Shown: positions 8,863 through 18,038, counted from the first letter of the stretch. The stretch is 48,085 bases of DNA from Bythopirellula sp. (GCA_028285205.1 JANQQA010000229.1:1-48085); one strand, 5' to 3'. The notes: a model not told the origin generated them from the letters alone. Numbers and translations are program-made.

Positions 8863-9621
8863 CTAGAGGAATGACAAGCCAACTGTCCATATTAAGTACG
8901 AACACTGGGTCACGGCGAACGCCACGACGCCAAGCCAGTGCAACCAGTCCCGATGTACGTGACTTCTCTTGTCGATAGTTGCGACAACAAGTAACAAAAG
9001 GCAGAGCACGATGTCTCCGAGTGAATACGCTAGATGCATCCATTCGAACACCTCGAAGTCAGAGAGGTTAGTCAGCAGCATCGCGTTCGCGATAAGCTTT
9101 ACTAATGTCAGCGTGGCTATTGCCGCAAAGAACAGCCTCCAACGGAAATGTGTGTACTGTCGGGTAGCGAGCAAGTAAATCGCGACCGTTACAGAGAGAA
9201 TGCAGCAGAAAATAGACTGTATGACATCACTACTCACCTCTCCGAGCATGCCGATAATCCAGGATGGGAACCACAAAAAGAAGGAATTGACTGCGTGAGC
9301 GACAATCAGCCAATGTCCAGGCGATTTGAATAGCGGTGGCCCATCCTTGAGGCATGCCAAGAACAAGATTATTGTCCCGGTCAGAGTACTTCCATTGACA
9401 ATCCCTTCGATTAAGCCCGTGATGGCTCTTGCGGAATCGTACTGTTCTGAAAGCTCGACATTCGACATCCAGTACCGCTGCATCGTGAGATAGGCTGCTG
9501 AACAGAAAGTCCACAGCAGCAGGTGGGAAATGCGGAGCCGCGGGACTTGGGATAATGCCGTTTCAGGCTGAGTCGCATTGTTTAATGCATGGGCTGCTCG
9601 TGGTGAATGGTCGCCTTCCAT
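8863..9621 (-). CDS. Multi-pass membrane protein, unknown
   Basis: About 252 residues. A hydrophilic N-terminus of about 30 residues precedes roughly seven hydrophobic helices spread over the rest of the chain (among them LLLWTFCSAAYL, TGTIILFLACL, HWLIVAHAVNSFFLWF, LGDIVLCLLLLVVAT). No transporter or enzyme motif is seen. ATG 9621 is preferred to TTG 9639. A single-gene module. Confidence 0.65.
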   Translation of the reverse strand: MEGDHSPRAAHALNNATQPETALSQVPRLRISHLLLWTFCSAAYLTMQRYWMSNVELSEQYDSARAITGLIEGIVNGSTLTGTIILFLACLKDGPPLFKSPGHWLIVAHAVNSFFLWFPSWIIGMLGEVSSDVIQSIFCCILSVTVAIYLLATRQYTHFRWRLFFAAIATLTLVKLIANAMLLTNLSDFEVFEWMHLAYSLGDIVLCLLLLVVATIDKRSHVHRDWLHWLGVVAFAVTQCSYLIWTVGLSFL

Positions 9622-9737
9622 GAACACAGTATATCTCAAATGTGCTCCGTTAGAGTGAATCTGTCAGACTGCAGCTTCGTCGCCCAGGGTAGCTTTAAGG
9701 TGGCCTCAATGGATGGCCAAATTATACATTAGTTCAG

Positions 9738-9830
9738 CAAATTCTCGTTCTGAGATTCCACAAGCGGTGTGAACCTTCTATTGTGGAATCCGATAGGGCA
9801 GATTCCACCTTCGAAGAGTCCCACCTAGGT
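9738..9830 (-). repeat. Composite palindromic repeat, reverse, boundary 11
   Basis: Two cores in tandem. A-type: TCTGAGATTCCACAAGCGG, then GTGAACCTTCTATTGTGGAATC. B-type: GATTCCACCTTCGAAGAGTCCC. This A-then-B composite recurs at 15104, 17348 and 19560. The 9640-9985 gap holds this repeat and otherwise nothing I can identify. Confidence 0.8.
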
Positions 9831-9985
9831 AGTTAGCAAAGCTCCGGCAGTCATGCCCTGAATGGTATTCAATGACGTCGTGGAAAGGTCTATCATTGGA
9901 TGATCTAGCTGAAGGTAGTTGCAAGCATAAGGTTTGAGTTGGATACCCACTGAAACCATAACCAGTTTGAAAAAAGTAAGTGACT

Positions 9986-11125
9986 ATGCAGAGTTTTGAT
10001 AGGCTGATTCGAAAGTGTGTGTGCTTTCTCACCTTACTTTTGGCGATTTTTCCGTGTGTGTATGAAGTACGAGCCTCGCCTCTGCTAAAGACCTTTGATT
10101 TTGGCGCGACTCAATTTGAAGAGCATCCTGATGGTAAAGCTGTCTATGTTTCATCTGGTCCCACAGATACGGTGTATCGAATAAACCTAAACACCTTGGA
10201 AGTCGAGCAATCGTTTTTCGCAGGTGACAGCCCCAGTGGGTTAGCTTTCTCTGACGATGGCAGTCGACTGTTCATTGCCAACCGAGGAGAATCTGTTTCC
10301 GTCGTTGATACCAACTCCGGTACGATAATCGACAGCATTCCGCTCCCGGGAAGTGCATTTGATCTTGAGATGGGATTGAACGGTTTGTTGTTTGCAACAC
10401 CCCGGTTTCGAGATTCCGACATAATGATGATTGATACATTCAACAAGGAATACGTCGGAGACTTTGGGTATCCTATTGCCGTTTATAGATCAGGTTTACT
10501 TCAAATGAGTCCAGATCGATCAAAACTATATTTTGGGAATGACGGTCTATCGCCCGGAACACTTGCTGTATTTGACGTGACCTCAGAGACTCCATCCTTA
10601 GTTTGGAGGAATAGGCATGGCGATCTCGGTTCTAATGGCCAAGATCTTGCTTTGAGCCGAGATGGAAGACTGATTACCTATGTCGTTGGTGCAGGGAATC
10701 GTACAGATGGGGGAGTGTATGACATAGCAGTACTTGAAAGCGAAGGCTTCAGCGTCGTAGACATACTCGACGTTGGAGCGTACCCAACGGAAGGTGAGTT
10801 CAGTCCGGACGGAGCCGTGTATTACGCTGTTCACTCGAATACACATATTGACATTTGGATAATAGATCGCGACAAGTATCTTGCTGCACCACTTCTTGAG
10901 TCGTATTATTCTGTCGCTACACCACGTGCTAGCCGGGGAGCACACGAACTCTACGTTGACCCTACCGGTCGTCGCTTGTATGTGGCGGTTAACTCAGAGT
11001 TAAGAGTGCACGACACAGGACGCCGAATCATTCCGGAACCGTCGATGCTCCGGCTAGTCTTTTCTGCTTGCTTCGGAATTCTTTTCCCATTCAGATATAG
11101 AGGCTGTTGGTTGCGTTCTGCTTGA
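9986..11125 (+). CDS. Secreted YVTN-type beta-propeller with PEP-CTERM tail
   Basis: 379 residues. A signal peptide (about residues 1-30, CVCFLTLLLAIFPCVYEVRA) precedes beta-propeller blades of the YVTN/lactonase-like kind (for example GLAFSDDGSRLFIANRGESV followed by VVDTNSGTI). The C-terminus has IIPEPSMLRLVFSACFGILF and basic residues, a PEP-CTERM sorting signal for EpsH/exosortase processing. It probably acts at the cell surface or outside. The binding partner is unknown. ATG 9986 is used rather than GTG 9980. A single-gene module. Confidence 0.8.
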   Translation: MQSFDRLIRKCVCFLTLLLAIFPCVYEVRASPLLKTFDFGATQFEEHPDGKAVYVSSGPTDTVYRINLNTLEVEQSFFAGDSPSGLAFSDDGSRLFIANRGESVSVVDTNSGTIIDSIPLPGSAFDLEMGLNGLLFATPRFRDSDIMMIDTFNKEYVGDFGYPIAVYRSGLLQMSPDRSKLYFGNDGLSPGTLAVFDVTSETPSLVWRNRHGDLGSNGQDLALSRDGRLITYVVGAGNRTDGGVYDIAVLESEGFSVVDILDVGAYPTEGEFSPDGAVYYAVHSNTHIDIWIIDRDKYLAAPLLESYYSVATPRASRGAHELYVDPTGRRLYVAVNSELRVHDTGRRIIPEPSMLRLVFSACFGILFPFRYRGCWLRSA

Positions 11126-11176
11126 CCAAACTCAGAGTCTTGCTCCCCGTGAGTTTACGCTTTTGGGGAACCCGTA

Positions 11177-11255
11177 TGTTCCAGCCGAGGTGAGTCCCTT
11201 CTCTGGTGGAAACTGGATTCCGAGAAAACTGCGCAAGCCGATGAAGCTGAGGCGT
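11177..11255 (-). repeat. Dispersed palindromic repeat, reverse, boundary 12
   Basis: Complete reverse B copy: GTTCCAGCCGAGGTGAGTCC, CTTCTCTGGTGGAAAC, then the head GATTCCGAGAAAACTGCGCA and AGCCGATGAAGCTGAGG. It is the exact mirror of the layout at 1371-1497. Confidence 0.85.
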
Positions 11256-11301
11256 CTTAGTACTAGCGGGTTTGCGTCCTCCCACATTCAAGAAATGGTG
11301 A

Positions 11302-11631
11302 TTACCGCTTCATGTGCTTGCTTCCCCAAGTACACATGGCATCCGATACCGGTTTAATAGTTTCTCCATAGCGAGTAAGTGAATACTCAACTTTAGGAGG
11401 CACTTCAGGAAACACTTTTCTATCCACGATTCCGTCGGCTTCGAGTTCACGTAGCTGCTTGGTGAGTACCCGTTCGCTGATGCCTGGTATCTTCCTTAGC
11501 ATTTCAGAAAAACGGTGCGTACCTTTATCGAAAAGGTGAAATAGAATCAGCGCTTTCCACTTGCCGCCGAGCACATCAAGTGTCGCTTCAATGGGGCAAT
11601 TGAAACCCGCTTGTTTCTTGCCTCTACACAT
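11302..11631 (-). CDS. HxlR-family winged-helix transcriptional regulator
   Basis: 109 residues, full length for HxlR. The hallmark [20 protein letters not shown] is at residues 12-31, followed by the winged helix ([20 protein letters not shown]) and [10 protein letters not shown]. Cys12 matches the redox- or quinone-sensing cysteine of YodB/HypR-type members. ATG 11631 has AAAGGAG 6 nt upstream. It is divergent from a quinone-reductase-like gene, the classic arrangement in which HxlR represses its neighbour. Together with the two genes to the right it forms the only multi-gene module of the array; no repeat lies inside it. Confidence 0.9.
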   Translation of the reverse strand: MCRGKKQAGFNCPIEATLDVLGGKWKALILFHLFDKGTHRFSEMLRKIPGISERVLTKQLRELEADGIVDRKVFPEVPPKVEYSLTRYGETIKPVSDAMCTWGSKHMKR

Positions 11632-11646
11632 GCTTACTCCTTTGTT

Positions 11647-11671
11647 AGTAAGCCACATATATGTTGGTACT
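11647..11671. promoter_or_regulatory. Candidate HxlR operator
   Basis: An imperfect palindrome, AGTAAGCCACATATATG then TTGGTACT, centred between the divergent HxlR and oxidoreductase genes, 16 bp from the HxlR start. AGTA/TACT ends and a CATATATG centre fit the style of HxlR boxes. A second inverted repeat, TCACC-5-GGTGA, is at 11714-11728. Inference from position and symmetry only. Confidence 0.35.
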
Positions 11672-11755
11672 TCCCCAATCGCTGGCCATCACCATAGTCT
11701 ATTAACCTAGAGGTCACCATGGAGGTGAATTCGAGAATCTTTTGAGAGTAAATCC

Positions 11756-12724
11756 ATGAACATACTCATTGTCCACGCCCACCACGAACCGCAGAGTTTC
11801 TCATCAGCATTAGCTCAGCAAGCTGAGTCGAGCCTGAAAGCTGCTGGTCACCAAGTAGTTGTATCCGACCTGCACAAGATGGATTTCGACCCCGTGTCGG
11901 GCAGGGAGAACTTCACATCCTTGAAAGACCCACAGTATCTCAAGCAACAAATCGAAGAAATGCATGCCAGCGAAGTCGGTGGATTCTCGGCAGATGTCGA
12001 GGCAGAAATTGTAAAACTCGAACAATGTGACGCATTGCTCTTCAGTTTTCCGCTTTGGTGGTTTGGTATGCCCGCAATCCTCAAGGGCTGGTGTGATAAG
12101 GTACTAGCAATGGGACGAATTTACGGCGGTCCCAAACTTTACGAAGGAGGAATCGGGCAAGCGACAAAACGCGGTATGGTTCTCATGACCACCGGGGGTG
12201 GTCCTTCGGCGTACGATGGGTGGGGACTGAATCCTTCGCTCGACGTTATAATGGCTCCCATTCAGCACGGCGTCCTCTGGTTTAATGGTTTTTTGCCCTT
12301 GGAACCTTTCGTCGCCTGGTCACCGGTGCGGGTCAGTGATGAAGAGCGAGCGGCCTACCTAAGCTCGCTCGCCTCAAGGATGGAGAACCTTTTCGAAGAA
12401 CCGCATGTACAAATGCCACCGATGGCCGATTTTCCGAACTGGGGACACGACATCAGGAACCGTTACATTGTTGTCGTGAGCCAGAAGTTGGAGCGGGACC
12501 AACGCTTTCATGACTTAGTGGCTGACGAGCAGGCAATGCTTGCAGATTGGAAGCGGCAAGGGAAGCTGCTCGAATTCAGCATTTCGGACCCGAATGATAG
12601 TCAGTGGCGGGCGTTTCTGAAACTACGCGCTACCAACAGCAAAGAGGTGGAGTCGATGCTGAGTGAGCTACCGCTTGCGGAGTACTTGTCATTTCAAACT
12701 ACCGAACTGGCTAAACCAGCATAA
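11756..12724 (+). CDS. Flavodoxin-fold NAD(P)H oxidoreductase fused to a YCII/muconolactone-isomerase-like domain
   Basis: 322 residues. Residues 1-215 are an NAD(P)H:quinone oxidoreductase of the MdaB/KefF/YwrO kind (start MNILIVHAHHEPQSFSSAL; DALLFSFPLWWFGMPAILKG near 90-110; MTTGGGPSAYDGWG), binding FAD or FMN for two-electron reduction of quinones or similar electrophiles. Residues 230-320 are a separate ferredoxin-like alpha/beta domain (VSQKLERDQRF; LLEFSISDPNDSQWRAF) resembling YCII or muconolactone isomerase; its role here is unknown. Divergent from the HxlR regulator, which probably controls it. Followed after 30 bp by the SnoaL-like gene. Confidence 0.82.
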   Translation: MNILIVHAHHEPQSFSSALAQQAESSLKAAGHQVVVSDLHKMDFDPVSGRENFTSLKDPQYLKQQIEEMHASEVGGFSADVEAEIVKLEQCDALLFSFPLWWFGMPAILKGWCDKVLAMGRIYGGPKLYEGGIGQATKRGMVLMTTGGGPSAYDGWGLNPSLDVIMAPIQHGVLWFNGFLPLEPFVAWSPVRVSDEERAAYLSSLASRMENLFEEPHVQMPPMADFPNWGHDIRNRYIVVVSQKLERDQRFHDLVADEQAMLADWKRQGKLLEFSISDPNDSQWRAFLKLRATNSKEVESMLSELPLAEYLSFQTTELAKPA

Positions 12725-12754
12725 CGATATGGTAATACAAAACACCTGGAGAAT

Positions 12755-13255
12755 ATGCCCATGAATACTATCGCCCGAGAGTTCTATGACGCCTTTCAAA
12801 AAGGTGAATTCGACCGCTTCGATGCGATCGTGCATCCAGATGTCATCACGAATAGTTCCGCAAGCTTTGGCAACAAAGGAATTGACGCGTTGAAGGCCTG
12901 GGCAAGTGCATTCTTGCCAGCATTTGCACCACGGATTGACTTAGTTGACGAGATTGATGCTGTTGACGTGCAAGGCAATGGTCGAGCCGTGGCAACTATC
13001 AACTTGAACTGGAAGCATGTTGGCGACTTTTTCGGTCTCAGTCCATCTGGTCGAGAAGGAACGTCAATCGAAAATCTCATTATGACGGTGAAAGACGGGA
13101 AGGTCGTACGTATCGAAGTTGCTGACACGACACTCGACCTGGTGATTTATATGCACGAGCGCGGTTGGGTGTTTCCGCAGAACATCCGCCCAGAACCTCT
13201 GGTCAAAGGAATGGAGCGACCAGAGCGGCCCGAGCCCATTAGGCTCTACTCCTGA
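12755..13255 (+). CDS. SnoaL-like (NTF2-fold) protein
   Basis: 166 residues. FYDAFQKGEFDRFDAIVHPDV at the N-terminus and a C-terminal strand pair (IENLIMTVKDGKVVRIEVADT) match the SnoaL/ester-cyclase NTF2-like fold: a small cone-shaped pocket that isomerises or binds hydrophobic substrates. The substrate cannot be read from the sequence. ATG 12755 has GGAG a few bases upstream. Same operon as the flavodoxin-fold enzyme (30 bp gap), so it probably acts in the same quinone or xenobiotic response. Confidence 0.75.
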   Translation: MPMNTIAREFYDAFQKGEFDRFDAIVHPDVITNSSASFGNKGIDALKAWASAFLPAFAPRIDLVDEIDAVDVQGNGRAVATINLNWKHVGDFFGLSPSGREGTSIENLIMTVKDGKVVRIEVADTTLDLVIYMHERGWVFPQNIRPEPLVKGMERPERPEPIRLYS

Positions 13256-13287
13256 GTCAACCTGCTGGAAATAAGTTGCCTTAGGTG

Positions 13288-13330
13288 CGTCGGCGTGAAA
13301 CGCCGGTTGGAGTTACGGGACCGCATGAAG
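13288..13330 (-). repeat. Degenerate dispersed repeat, reverse, boundary 13
   Basis: Only the tail GTCGGCGTGAAACGCCGGTTG is clear (GGCGT/ACGCC stem). The rest is degraded. Nothing else is seen in the 13256-13519 gap. Confidence 0.55.
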
Positions 13331-13519
13331 ACCCGGCGTCTGAAGCAACACTTGCAGAAATGGAATGTTCCAGCCGACACTGTTTGAAGTGATCTGAGAA
13401 CGACGCGCTTGCATCCATCTTTACGAAAAAGGCTGATGAGCGAACTTTTCTGTGGAGCGCATATCAGAAGAACATTCTGTCGCAGGCTGAACCATCCGTC
13501 CAGACGATTGAGCTAAGGC

Positions 13520-14680
13520 CTATAAGAGAGACTGCCCTTTCCGATTGGCCGTTCCTAAAGATATGAACGCAGCCAGAAGCAGGTATAGCGATTCTGGTTC
13601 AGGAACAGCAAACTGCGGAGAATTACCTGTCCACAGAATGTTGATCGAAGGGCTAAAGGTATCTGCATTTCCTGCCATGAGATTATGTTCCCCAATATAC
13701 TCGCCTTCGTATGCCCATTGATGTACTGATTCGCCGAATGCAACTGCATAAATATCGCCATTGGGGCCTCGAGTTACGCCTGATGTGTTATTCAATCCCA
13801 GTTCGCTGTCATAACGATTTACTAGCTGGCGGTATTGTACCTCTCTCGTATTTGGACTTTCCTGAGATTGCAAGTCGATCGAGATTAGCTGTGACGGGCC
13901 TGCTGCAATCTCCCAAACTTTGACCGAAAAGCGTTCTTCGCCTATGTCCCTAAAATAACCAAGTGCCAAAACCGTATCTGAGTTCGGCAGGTATTGTAGC
14001 GAAGAGGCTCTGAGAAGGGAGACTGATTCTACTGATACGGGCTCGGTGAGCTCTTCTGGGGCTGCACTACCCACATACACATGACCTGCAGAATTCAGAT
14101 CAGCAGGGTCGAAGGCATAAACGTAGGCTAATGGCGATTGTGTTGCTTCTGCAGTCCAGATCTCGCCATTGGGAAGCGCCGCCAAAGCGCCACTACTTGT
14201 GGTGATATTGCTACTGCCAATACGACGTGCTTTAGGGGCGGGGTCGTCAAAAGTTTGTATGAGCTCGCCTTGCCGACTGTATTCCCGTATTGGGCCTCTC
14301 GATTTAGTCAGAAAGATATTACCGTTTGGTCCAACTTTCAGTTCGTTGACCCCATTATCACCGCGTGGCACCCCAAACTTTTTGACCAACGAGCCATCAG
14401 ACGATCGGTAGGTTCGAATTGTTTCCCCAACTGAATCCTCTGCCCAAGCAGCAACCAGATATCCGTCCGCATCGAAATCCAGCCCGGTAATTCTACAGTT
14501 TTCCGTTTCGGGGCACACGTCAACATAGCCCTTAAAAGACCAGTCATTGTCATACACCTCAACCCCGCGAAACGCGCTTGACACGATGAAGTCATTCATG
14601 TCCCAGCCTATTCCGAAGACTGGTAAAGCAAGTGTTGGCAGAAACAACGTTACCGCAACAATCGGCAAAAGATTCTTCAT
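13520..14680 (-). CDS. Secreted beta-propeller protein with PEP-CTERM tail
   Basis: 386 residues. Signal peptide MKNLLPIVAVTLFLPTLALP, then NHL/SMP-30-like repeats (ITGLDFDADGYLVAAW; LKVGPNGNIFLTKS; VTRGPNGDIYAVAFG), each with a D/P-N-G-x-I/L pattern typical of six-bladed propellers. The C-terminal VPEPESLYLLLAAFISLG plus a basic end is a PEP-CTERM signal. It probably is an extracellular or surface protein; no active-site residues can be assigned. A single-gene module. Confidence 0.8.
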   Translation of the reverse strand: MKNLLPIVAVTLFLPTLALPVFGIGWDMNDFIVSSAFRGVEVYDNDWSFKGYVDVCPETENCRITGLDFDADGYLVAAWAEDSVGETIRTYRSSDGSLVKKFGVPRGDNGVNELKVGPNGNIFLTKSRGPIREYSRQGELIQTFDDPAPKARRIGSSNITTSSGALAALPNGEIWTAEATQSPLAYVYAFDPADLNSAGHVYVGSAAPEELTEPVSVESVSLLRASSLQYLPNSDTVLALGYFRDIGEERFSVKVWEIAAGPSQLISIDLQSQESPNTREVQYRQLVNRYDSELGLNNTSGVTRGPNGDIYAVAFGESVHQWAYEGEYIGEHNLMAGNADTFSPSINILWTGNSPQFAVPEPESLYLLLAAFISLGTANRKGQSLL

Positions 14681-15103
14681 GGACTCTCTGCTCTAGAGTT
14701 GGAATTGCGATGATGTATTGATTGACGAGTGCGCGGCTCCTCTAAAAGTGGCTCAATCCACTGCTGAATAGTGGAAACTCAAGTAAACGAGTTCCTGCCA
14801 TTTGGACACTATCGATTGTATTGGCCAAATACTCTGTAACAAGCGTTTTTGGGAAGATAAGGCATCACTACGGTGGCATCCATCCAAAGTCAACTCAATT
14901 TCTGGTTGCTATCGCGAGCAGTGTTTCGCGGGTGAGTGTGACAAAACTTGGGCCTTAACGGCCATCTTGTAGCTGCGTTCGGTGAGAATGCCCGACGGCA
15001 GGCCCGGTGTATTATGACTAGCGTAGTTGAGGCCGGTTCTGCGGTTTCCGAAGCCAATGCCTCACGTGGTGCACAGCATCTAAGCAGATTGCGAACCTAA
15101 TCT

Positions 15104-15231
15104 ATCCACAAGCGGAGTGAACCTCCTACCTTGGGAACTACCGCCTGATTCCAAATGAAAGGAGTCCCACCTCTGGTGGAATCGGGATTCCGAGAGACCT
15201 ACCTCAGACGATGAAGCTGAACGCAGTTTGA
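15104..15231 (-). repeat. Composite palindromic repeat, reverse, boundary 14
   Basis: A core (CCACAAGCGGAGTGAACC), B core (GATTCCAAATGAAAGGAGTC, then CCACCTCTGGTGGAATC) and head (GATTCCGAGAGACCTACCTC, GATGAAGCTGAACGC). The 683-bp divergent gap 14681-15363 otherwise shows only a short GCTGCGTTCGGTGAGAATGC stretch at 14975, which may be a worn head, and presumed promoters. Confidence 0.8.
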
Positions 15232-15363
15232 AGCCCCGGCGTTCATGCCCGAAGTGTGTCACGTCTCCGTTAGATAGCGGTGGTTTCCGGAAGTGTTTAT
15301 ACTCCATATGATATGTACCGATGAAGGGGGATTGAATCGAAAGAAAGTCTTCGGAGTGCTCTA

Positions 15364-16734
15364 ATGAAGAATTTGACTAGTCGTGTCTTGGTATGTTTGT
15401 CGGCGACCTTGATTGCCTTCGTCATCGCAATCACCAACTGCAATGCGCTCGTTCAAAGCAACGCACCATCTTTTCAGTGGATTCAGGGATACGGAACTAC
15501 TAGTTCTGATGCTGGACGTGGGCTTTCTGTGAGCAAGAGCGGTAGCGTTTACTTGTCTGGACATACAGACACGTCTTTTCGACCCAGTCGCAAAGAGGTG
15601 TTTCTTGGAAGTTTTGATGGCAATGGCGACAGAAACTGGATTGATACACAGGTGACCAACACCGGCGACACAAACAACGGGATCTCATCTGATGATGTAG
15701 GAAATGTCTACATCGCATCCACAGTTAACGACGATGTTGTAGCTCCGAATCTAGGTGCAGAAGACATCATCTTAAAAAAATACGACGTCACCGGGGGCAT
15801 CTCTTGGGAAAGTCGACTTGATAGCCAATCTCGGGATTTCGGAATGTCAGTGGAGGCAGAGCAATTTGGTGGAGTTTATGTCACTGGATATACACTAGGA
15901 GAGCTCGGCGACGTAAGCTTCAATGGCTGGGATGGATATCTGGCCAAGTTTGATGCATTGGGTAATCACCAATGGACACGTCAGTTCGGCACTGATTCTG
16001 ATGACTACGGTTTAGATCTTTCCGTGGATGGCTTTGGAAATGTATACGTAAGCGGCCTTACCAATGGAGCACTTGGCTCGCCTAATGCCGGTAGATCAGA
16101 TGTTTTCGTAAGTAAGTACGATTCAGATGGAACATTACTGTGGACCACACAAATTGGAACACCAGAAGTTGATGTGGTGGTCAATTCTGCAGTCGATGAG
16201 TTGGGCAACATATTCTTGACTGGGACAACTGAGGGCATCCTGGATGGCGCCACTTCGGGGAATGAGGATGCTTTCGTTAGCATGATTGCCACGAACGGCA
16301 ATGTAGAGTGGATTCGACAACTGGGCTCAACAGCACGCGACGAAGGTTCAGGAATTGCGATAGACGAATTTGGGACCGTACATATCGGTGGGATGACTCA
16401 GGGAGTGCTAGCGGGAGAGAACTTTGGCTCCAGAGATGCATTTATCGCCCGCTACACCAAGCAGGGCGACTTGGTCGATGTTCAGCAATTTGGGACCACA
16501 GGTGCTGACGCGATATGGGGTGTCGAAGCAGATGGAATGGGAAACCTTTATGTTTCTGGAACAAGCAACGGAGGTATTTCGGGAAACCCACCACACGTTG
16601 GTAGCCCGAATGCATTTCTGGCAAAAATTGCAATAGTCCCTGAACCGTCCACCGTCCCCCTAGTCCTGACTGCACTCGCATTATTAGTCTCGCGCCGTCG
16701 AACGATAAACTCTGTCGCCGACAACTCCTTGTAG
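15364..16734 (+). CDS. Secreted SBBP-repeat beta-propeller with PEP-CTERM tail
   Basis: 456 residues. Signal peptide (about 1-28), then about seven SBBP repeats, each with a G-N-V/I-Y-x-S/T-G core (DDVGNVYIAS, DGFGNVYVSGLTNG, DELGNIFLTGTTEG, DGMGNLYVSGTSNG). In this family the repeats form an extracellular beta-propeller. The C-terminus is VPEPSTVPLVLTALALLVSR with arginines, a PEP-CTERM sorting signal. The ligand or function is unknown. A single-gene module. Confidence 0.88.
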   Translation: MKNLTSRVLVCLSATLIAFVIAITNCNALVQSNAPSFQWIQGYGTTSSDAGRGLSVSKSGSVYLSGHTDTSFRPSRKEVFLGSFDGNGDRNWIDTQVTNTGDTNNGISSDDVGNVYIASTVNDDVVAPNLGAEDIILKKYDVTGGISWESRLDSQSRDFGMSVEAEQFGGVYVTGYTLGELGDVSFNGWDGYLAKFDALGNHQWTRQFGTDSDDYGLDLSVDGFGNVYVSGLTNGALGSPNAGRSDVFVSKYDSDGTLLWTTQIGTPEVDVVVNSAVDELGNIFLTGTTEGILDGATSGNEDAFVSMIATNGNVEWIRQLGSTARDEGSGIAIDEFGTVHIGGMTQGVLAGENFGSRDAFIARYTKQGDLVDVQQFGTTGADAIWGVEADGMGNLYVSGTSNGGISGNPPHVGSPNAFLAKIAIVPEPSTVPLVLTALALLVSRRRTINSVADNSL

Positions 16735-16851
16735 ACGGCACCATTTAATCCTTAGACTTTGTTTTGAGTGGTTGAAAGAACTAATCGTCGGCGTGCGACA
16801 GCGTTGACCGGGCGAATAGCACGGTCTGCAACATGTTCTGATTTCTATTCT

Positions 16852-16970
16852 GTTTCCAGCGGCGGCGAGTCCCTCCGCTTGTGGAATCTGCCTGCATTGG
16901 AGTCTGAAAAGAGAGCGATATTGCTGCAGGTTCGTCACAGACCGAAAATGGGACAAGAGTTTCACGTCGG
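16852..16970 (-). repeat. Dispersed palindromic repeat with extension, reverse, boundary 15
   Basis: B core TTTCCAGCGGCGGCGAGTCC to GTGGAATC, then an extension (GAGTCTGAAAAGAGAGCGAT, ATTGCTGCAG) and GAGTTTCACGTCGG. The extension is shared with the copies at 18090 and 19560. Confidence 0.75.
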
Positions 16971-17078
16971 TTAGTTAAGTGGTTTCTGAAAAGTCACGTT
17001 TTGCCTGCCCAACGCATAGGGCGTAGAGTTATATTGGCCAATAAGTCCTCGATTATTCTCGCATGCTGAGGTTGTTAG

Positions 17079-17306
17079 ATGTCAGACACCGTGCGGATCA
17101 AATCTTGTGCGTCGAGACAAGAAGCAGACTTGCTGAAAAGTCTACTTGAAGCAAATGGCGTCCACGCAACGATAGCTGAAGATAACTATGTTGGCGTTTC
17201 GTTGCCAACTTCCAATGGGGTAGACTTATTGGTACTAAATGAAGATGCGGAGCTTGGTCGGCAGATTTTAGAAGGGCTTGGCGGTGCGTCGAATGAAGTA
17301 CACTGA
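17079..17306 (+). CDS. DUF2007 family protein
   Basis: 75 residues, the full length of a DUF2007 (putative signal transducing protein) domain: VRIKSCASRQEADLLKSLLE is the diagnostic helix, then EANGVHATIAEDNYVG and LLVLNEDAELGRQILE. It adopts a small alpha/beta fold, and the family is of unknown function, usually a stand-alone or linked regulatory domain. Starts at ATG 17079. One of the smallest modules in the array; the next repeat is 42 bp after the stop. Confidence 0.8.
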   Translation: MSDTVRIKSCASRQEADLLKSLLEANGVHATIAEDNYVGVSLPTSNGVDLLVLNEDAELGRQILEGLGGASNEVH

Positions 17307-17347
17307 AGGCACGAGAGAGATATACTGCCTGAGTGTACATTCTATCA

Positions 17348-17480
17348 GTTAATTCTCGTTCTGAGATTCCAGCGTCGGAGTGAACCTTCTCTGGTGGAAT
17401 ACGATATGGCAGATTCCACCCTCGGCGAGTCCCACCGAGTGTGGAAACTCGATTCCGAGAAGACTGCACAAGCCGAGGAT
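17348..17480 (-). repeat. Composite palindromic repeat, reverse, boundary 16
   Basis: A core (TCTGAGATTCCAGCGTCGGA, GTGAACCTTCTCTGGTGGAAT), B core (GATTCCACCCTCGGCGAGTC, then CGAGTGTGGAAACTC), head GATTCCGAGAAGACTGCACA and AGCCGAGG. The cleanest composite in the reverse block. Confidence 0.85.
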
Positions 17481-17567
17481 TCCGACCCGTGTTAAAGCTG
17501 CCCAAATATCGCGGTGGTCCCGTTAACCCTTGGCACAGTGTCTAGTGCACGCTGGAGACGAAAGGCT

Positions 17568-18038
17568 ATGTTCCTGCGATTCAGCTTACGAAGTGTATTG
17601 ATTCTAGTCGGATGCTTCGCCCTCACGTGTTTCATCGGCGTATCTGTTGAACGCGGTACACGTTCTTCTCGCCTGATTATGGCAGCTTACAACGGAGACG
17701 TTTCGTCAGTCGAAGGTCTACTTGCTCGGGGTGCCGATGTCCATGCACGAGATGGATGGAGCGGCACAGCGTTGATGTATGCTGCAGGAAGCGGACATTT
17801 TGACATCCTCAAGCTGTTGTTGAAACATGGAGCACCGGTTGACGAACGTTCTCGCATGCACAGGACTCCGCTAATGTGGGCCGCCCAAAGCGGCAACATG
17901 GCAGTAGTGAAATTTCTTATCGAACAGGGTGCGAACCCTAATCTCACCGACGATGATGCGAAGATGGCAACGGACTTGGCCAACAAGAACGGGCACTCGA
18001 AAGTCGCATTTTATCTGAATTCCGTTTCGCCAAAATGA
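17568..18038 (+). CDS. Membrane-anchored ankyrin-repeat protein
   Basis: 156 residues. A short basic n-region and one transmembrane helix (about 8-28, SVLILVGCFALTCFIGVSV) are followed by three to four ankyrin repeats (LMAAYNGDVSSVEGLLARGA; ALMYAAGSGHFDILKLLLKH; PLMWAAQSGNMAVVKFLIEQ), a protein-binding domain on the far side of the membrane. ATG 17568 is chosen over GTG 17514, because residues before it read as repeat-derived sequence. A single-gene module. The partner is unknown. Confidence 0.8.
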   Translation: MFLRFSLRSVLILVGCFALTCFIGVSVERGTRSSRLIMAAYNGDVSSVEGLLARGADVHARDGWSGTALMYAAGSGHFDILKLLLKHGAPVDERSRMHRTPLMWAAQSGNMAVVKFLIEQGANPNLTDDDAKMATDLANKNGHSKVAFYLNSVSPK

